The notes beneath the pieces are model-generated. The model saw only the letters and a list, made by a program, of their open reading frames with translations. It was not told the DNA's origin and ran no database searches. Shown piece after piece: positions 61,463-64,000 of a stretch of DNA of 64,000 bases. The DNA is from Roseiarcus sp963820775 (lineage in GTDB: Bacteria > Pseudomonadota > Alphaproteobacteria > Rhizobiales > Beijerinckiaceae): contig CAWGBF010000011.1 in the NCBI GenBank assembly GCA_963820775.1, positions 124,001 through 188,000 on the forward strand. The letters are read 5' to 3'. The position numbers and the translations under genes are program-made. Position 1 is the stretch's first letter. Each line of letters begins with the position of its first letter.

Positions 61463-62255
61463 TCAGCCTCCGGCTTCCGCGACGGCGCGTCGCGCCATCA
61501 CGCCGACGAGATGTGCGCGGTAAGCGCTCTCGGCGTGCATGTCAGAGAGCATCTTCGCAGGATCGATCGCAGCCGCATCGATCGCGCCGGAAGAGAACGT
61601 TCTTGCGAGCGCAGCCTCGAAATCGGTTGCGCGAAACACCGATGGCGCTGCGCCGGTCACAGCGACCCGAACACCATCAGGAAACCGCGCGACGAAGACG
61701 CCGACCAGAGCATAACGTGAGGCGGGGGAACGGAATTTGGCGTAACCGGCGGCAACTGGAACGGGAAAGCGTATCGCCGTGATCAACTCGTTGGGCTCAA
61801 GCGCGGTCGTGAACATCGCGACGAAGAAATCGTCGGCGGCGATCTCGCGCCGGTCCGTGACGATTGTCCCGCCCAGCCCGAGCACCCCCGCCGGATAATC
61901 GGCGGCAGGATCGTCGTTGGCGAGCGATCCGCCGATTGTGCCCCGGTTGCGCACGGCCGGGTCGCCAATGCCGCCCGCGAGCCTGGCGAGGGCGGGCAGG
62001 CGTGACCGCACAAGATCGGAGGCGGCGACGGCGAAATGCGTCGTCATCGCGCCGATCTCGATCGCGCCGTCGACCTCCGATATGCCGACGAGACGGGGCA
62101 GCCCCGACAGATCGACAAGCGCCGCGGGGGTGGCCAGAACTCTCCTTCATGGTCGGGAGCAAAGTCATGCCGCCCGCGAGAAACCGCGCGTCTCCGACCG
62201 CGAGGGCGACTGCCGACGCCTCGGCGTCCGGCCGGGAATAGAGAAAAGGCTTCAT
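61463..62255 (-). pseudogene. FAD-binding subunit of xanthine dehydrogenase family (CoxM-like), frameshifted
   Basis: ATG 62255 starts MKPFLYSRPDAEASAVALAV, then DARFLAGGMTLLPTMKES, the FAD-pyrophosphate motif; after one extra base near 62138 the family resumes as LATPAALVDLSGLPRLVGIS, EIGAMTTHFAVAASDLVRSR and NRGTIGGSLANDDPAADYPA (second FAD loop) and reads to the stop at 61463. The joined chain of about 263 residues is full length. It is the electron-transfer flavoprotein part of a Mo-hydroxylase. Confidence 0.87.
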
Positions 62256-62265
62256 GACTGTTTCC

Positions 62266-64000
62266 TCATTCGGCGGCGCGAAGGAGCGAAGCGTTCTGGA
62301 TAATGCGCCAGATGCGATTCGGGGAGGCCGGCATGTCGACGTGATTGACGCCCAGATGCGACAGAGCGTCCACGACGGCGTTGATGACCGCGGCTGGAGA
62401 ACCGATCGTGCCGACCTCCCCGCAGCCCTTCACCCCCATGGGCGTGTGCGTGCACTTCGTCGAATGTGTAGCGACCGTCATCTTCGGCACGCTGTCGGCG
62501 CGCGGCATGCAATAGTCCATGAATGAACCGGTGAGGAGTTGCCCTGAGCCCTCGTCATAGACGCAGTTCTCATAGAGCGCCTGCCCGATGCCCTGGACGA
62601 TGCCGCCGTGGAGCTGACCCTCGACGATCATCGGGTTGATGACGGTCCCGACATCATCGCAGGCGGTATATCTGAGAATCTCGACCGTCCCGGTGTCGGG
62701 ATCCACCTCGACTTCCACGAGATGCGCGCCGCCCGGATAGGTGAAGTTCACGGGGTCGTAATAGGCCTGTTCTTCGAGCCCGGGCTCCAACGTTTCGAGT
62801 GGATAGTCGTGCGGGACGTAGGCAGCGAGCGCGATGTCCTCGATGGTCTTGCGCCGATCGGTACCGGTGACGGAAAACGCGCCGCCTTCGAAGACGATGT
62901 CTTCGTCCGCAGCTTCCAGCAGATGCGCGGCGATCTTCTTGCCCTTCACGATAACCTTGTCCGCCGCCTTGTTGAGCGCGGACCCGCCGACGACCAGCGA
63001 GCGCGAACCATAGGTGCCCATGCCGAACTGAACCCGGTCGGTGTCGCCGAAGACGATGTCGATGTTTTCAAACGGCACGCCGAGCCGCTCGGAGACGATC
63101 TGCGCGAAGGTCGTCTCGTGTCCCTGTCCGTGATTGTGCGTGCCGATCAGGACCGTGACCTGGCCCGTCGGATGAACGCGCACCGTTGCGCTCTCGTAAA
63201 GTCCGCCTCGCGCGCCGAGCCGCCCGGCGAAGCGCGAAGGCGCGAGACCACAGGCCTCGACATAGGTCGAGACGCCGAAGCCCCGGAACTTGCCTTGCGA
63301 CGCTGATTTCGGCCTTGCGCTTGGCGAAGCCCGCGAAATCCGAGGTTTCGATCGCCTTTTCGAGGCAGCCGAGCGGATCTCCGCTGTCGTATTCGACCAG
63401 CACCGGCGTTTGGTAGGGATAGGCGGATTTCGGAATCATGTTGCGCTTGCGGATCTCGATCTTGTCGACCCCGAGATCGTGCGCGGCCATGTCGACCAGA
63501 CGTTCGACAACGAAGGTTGCCTCGGGCCGGCCGGCTCCGCGATAGGCGTCCACCGGCGCGGTGTTGGTGAACATGCACTTCACCGAACAATGAATCGTCG
63601 GGATGATATACACGCCCGACAGCAGCGGACCGTAGAGGTTGGTCGGGATGTTGGGACCGAACGTCGAGAGATAACCGCCCATGTTTGCATAGGTGCGGAC
63701 GCGCATCGCGAGGAACTTGCCGTTTTCGTCCAGTGCAAGTTCCGCTTCGGTGACGTGGTCGCGGCCGTGACGATCCGACAGAAATCCTTCCGAGCGCGTG
63801 CTCACCCATTTAACCGGGGCGCCAACCTTGCCGGCCGCCCAGGTCACGACGGCTTCCTCGCCATAGTGGAATTGTTTGACGCCGAAGCCGCCGCCAACGT
63901 CGGGGGCGACGACCCGCAGCTTCTGTTGCGGGATGTTCAGCACATTCCCCATGAGCAACCGCACGACATGAGGGAACTGGCTGGTCGTCCACAAGGTGTA
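62266..64000 (-). pseudogene. molybdopterin-binding large subunit of xanthine dehydrogenase family (CoxL-like); frameshifted and cut by the right edge
   Basis: The visible 577 codons form the C-terminal part of a CoxL/CutL/XdhB-like protein. LRVVAPDVGGGFGVKQFHYG (near the edge), VDAYRGAGRPEATFVVERLV, GQVTVLIGTHNHGQGHETTF, THTPMGVKGCGEVGTIGSPA and AVINAVVDALSHLGVNHVDM are Mo-cofactor loops; GVKGCGEVG includes the catalytic Glu. One extra base at about 63301 (after KRKAEIS) breaks the frame. The start is beyond 64000, as must be any 2Fe-2S subunit. Substrate could be a purine, pyrimidine or other N-heterocycle. Confidence 0.9.

Noticed and set aside
1..64000. Possible CRISPR array, prophage or integrative element
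   Set aside because: No regularly spaced direct repeats, no phage structural, integrase or conjugation genes were found; the repeats present are palindromic intergenic units.

Overview
The window is a GC-rich alphaproteobacterial chromosome segment, most likely from the Hyphomicrobiales (Rhizobiales). The evidence is protein content (DUF1127-free but typical: Bpt, HemB, RecO, ECF42 with DGPF proteins, RskA-type anti-sigma, AtzEGH), the characteristic 'cattgcgagc..gaagcaatcc' palindromes and the 'ggccgggcttgacccggcc' repeat common in this order, and wide use of GTG/TTG starts. Nothing looks viral or plasmid-borne; transposons are confined to the left edge.

Layout. 0-2.7 kb: an IS66-type element (tnpC, tnpB, tnpA) inserted into an IS5-type transposase gene. 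2.7-8.8 kb: remnants and housekeeping genes (DNA-ligase fragment, Spy/CpxP-like protein, L-serine dehydratase, a palindrome-flanked GIY-YIG gene, truncated bpt, RDD membrane protein). 8.8-12 kb: a branched-chain amino-acid type permease with a lipoprotein-like N-terminus and a binding protein on the opposite strand. 12-27.8 kb: a mosaic of stress or envelope genes (DUF2235 hydrolase, ECF42 sigma with two YCII/DGPF proteins, SnoaL, epimerases, small secreted proteins) with many decayed genes, three fossil pieces of hemB next to intact hemB, and two CRP-like palindromes. 27.9-39.9 kb: moeA-moaC, a glycosyltransferase, an MFS exporter, recO, small periplasmic proteins, an AraC regulator, a sulfite-oxidase-like protein with its cytochrome b, and fasciclin plus ECF sigma/anti-sigma.

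40.1-44.4 kb is a PotABCD-like uptake operon behind a consensus sigma-54 promoter. 44.8-57.1 kb is one long minus-strand gene series: BMP-type ABC transporter, formamidase, biuret hydrolase (BiuH), AtzG, AtzE, AtzH, a hydantoin/Asp-Glu racemase, a second BiuH/triuret-hydrolase-like enzyme, and an NCS2 purine/pyrimidine permease. AtzF (allophanate hydrolase) lies divergently at 57.4 kb. Right of it are an amidase and the FAD and molybdopterin subunits of a xanthine-dehydrogenase-family enzyme, the last cut by the window edge. I read 40-64 kb as a nitrogen-scavenging island: import of N-rich heterocycles or their breakdown products, conversion of triuret/1-carboxybiuret/biuret to allophanate, then to ammonia and CO2. 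No ring-opening AtzD/barbiturase is in the window.

About a dozen otherwise well-conserved genes carry one-base frameshifts (RDD, CGNR, glycolipid-binding, epimerase, sulfite-oxidase-like, ECF sigma, potA, potC, atzF, both XDH-type subunits). The density suggests residual assembly indels at least as much as real gene death, so 'pseudogene' below often means 'reads as broken here'. I saw no CRISPR array, tRNA, rRNA or prophage.
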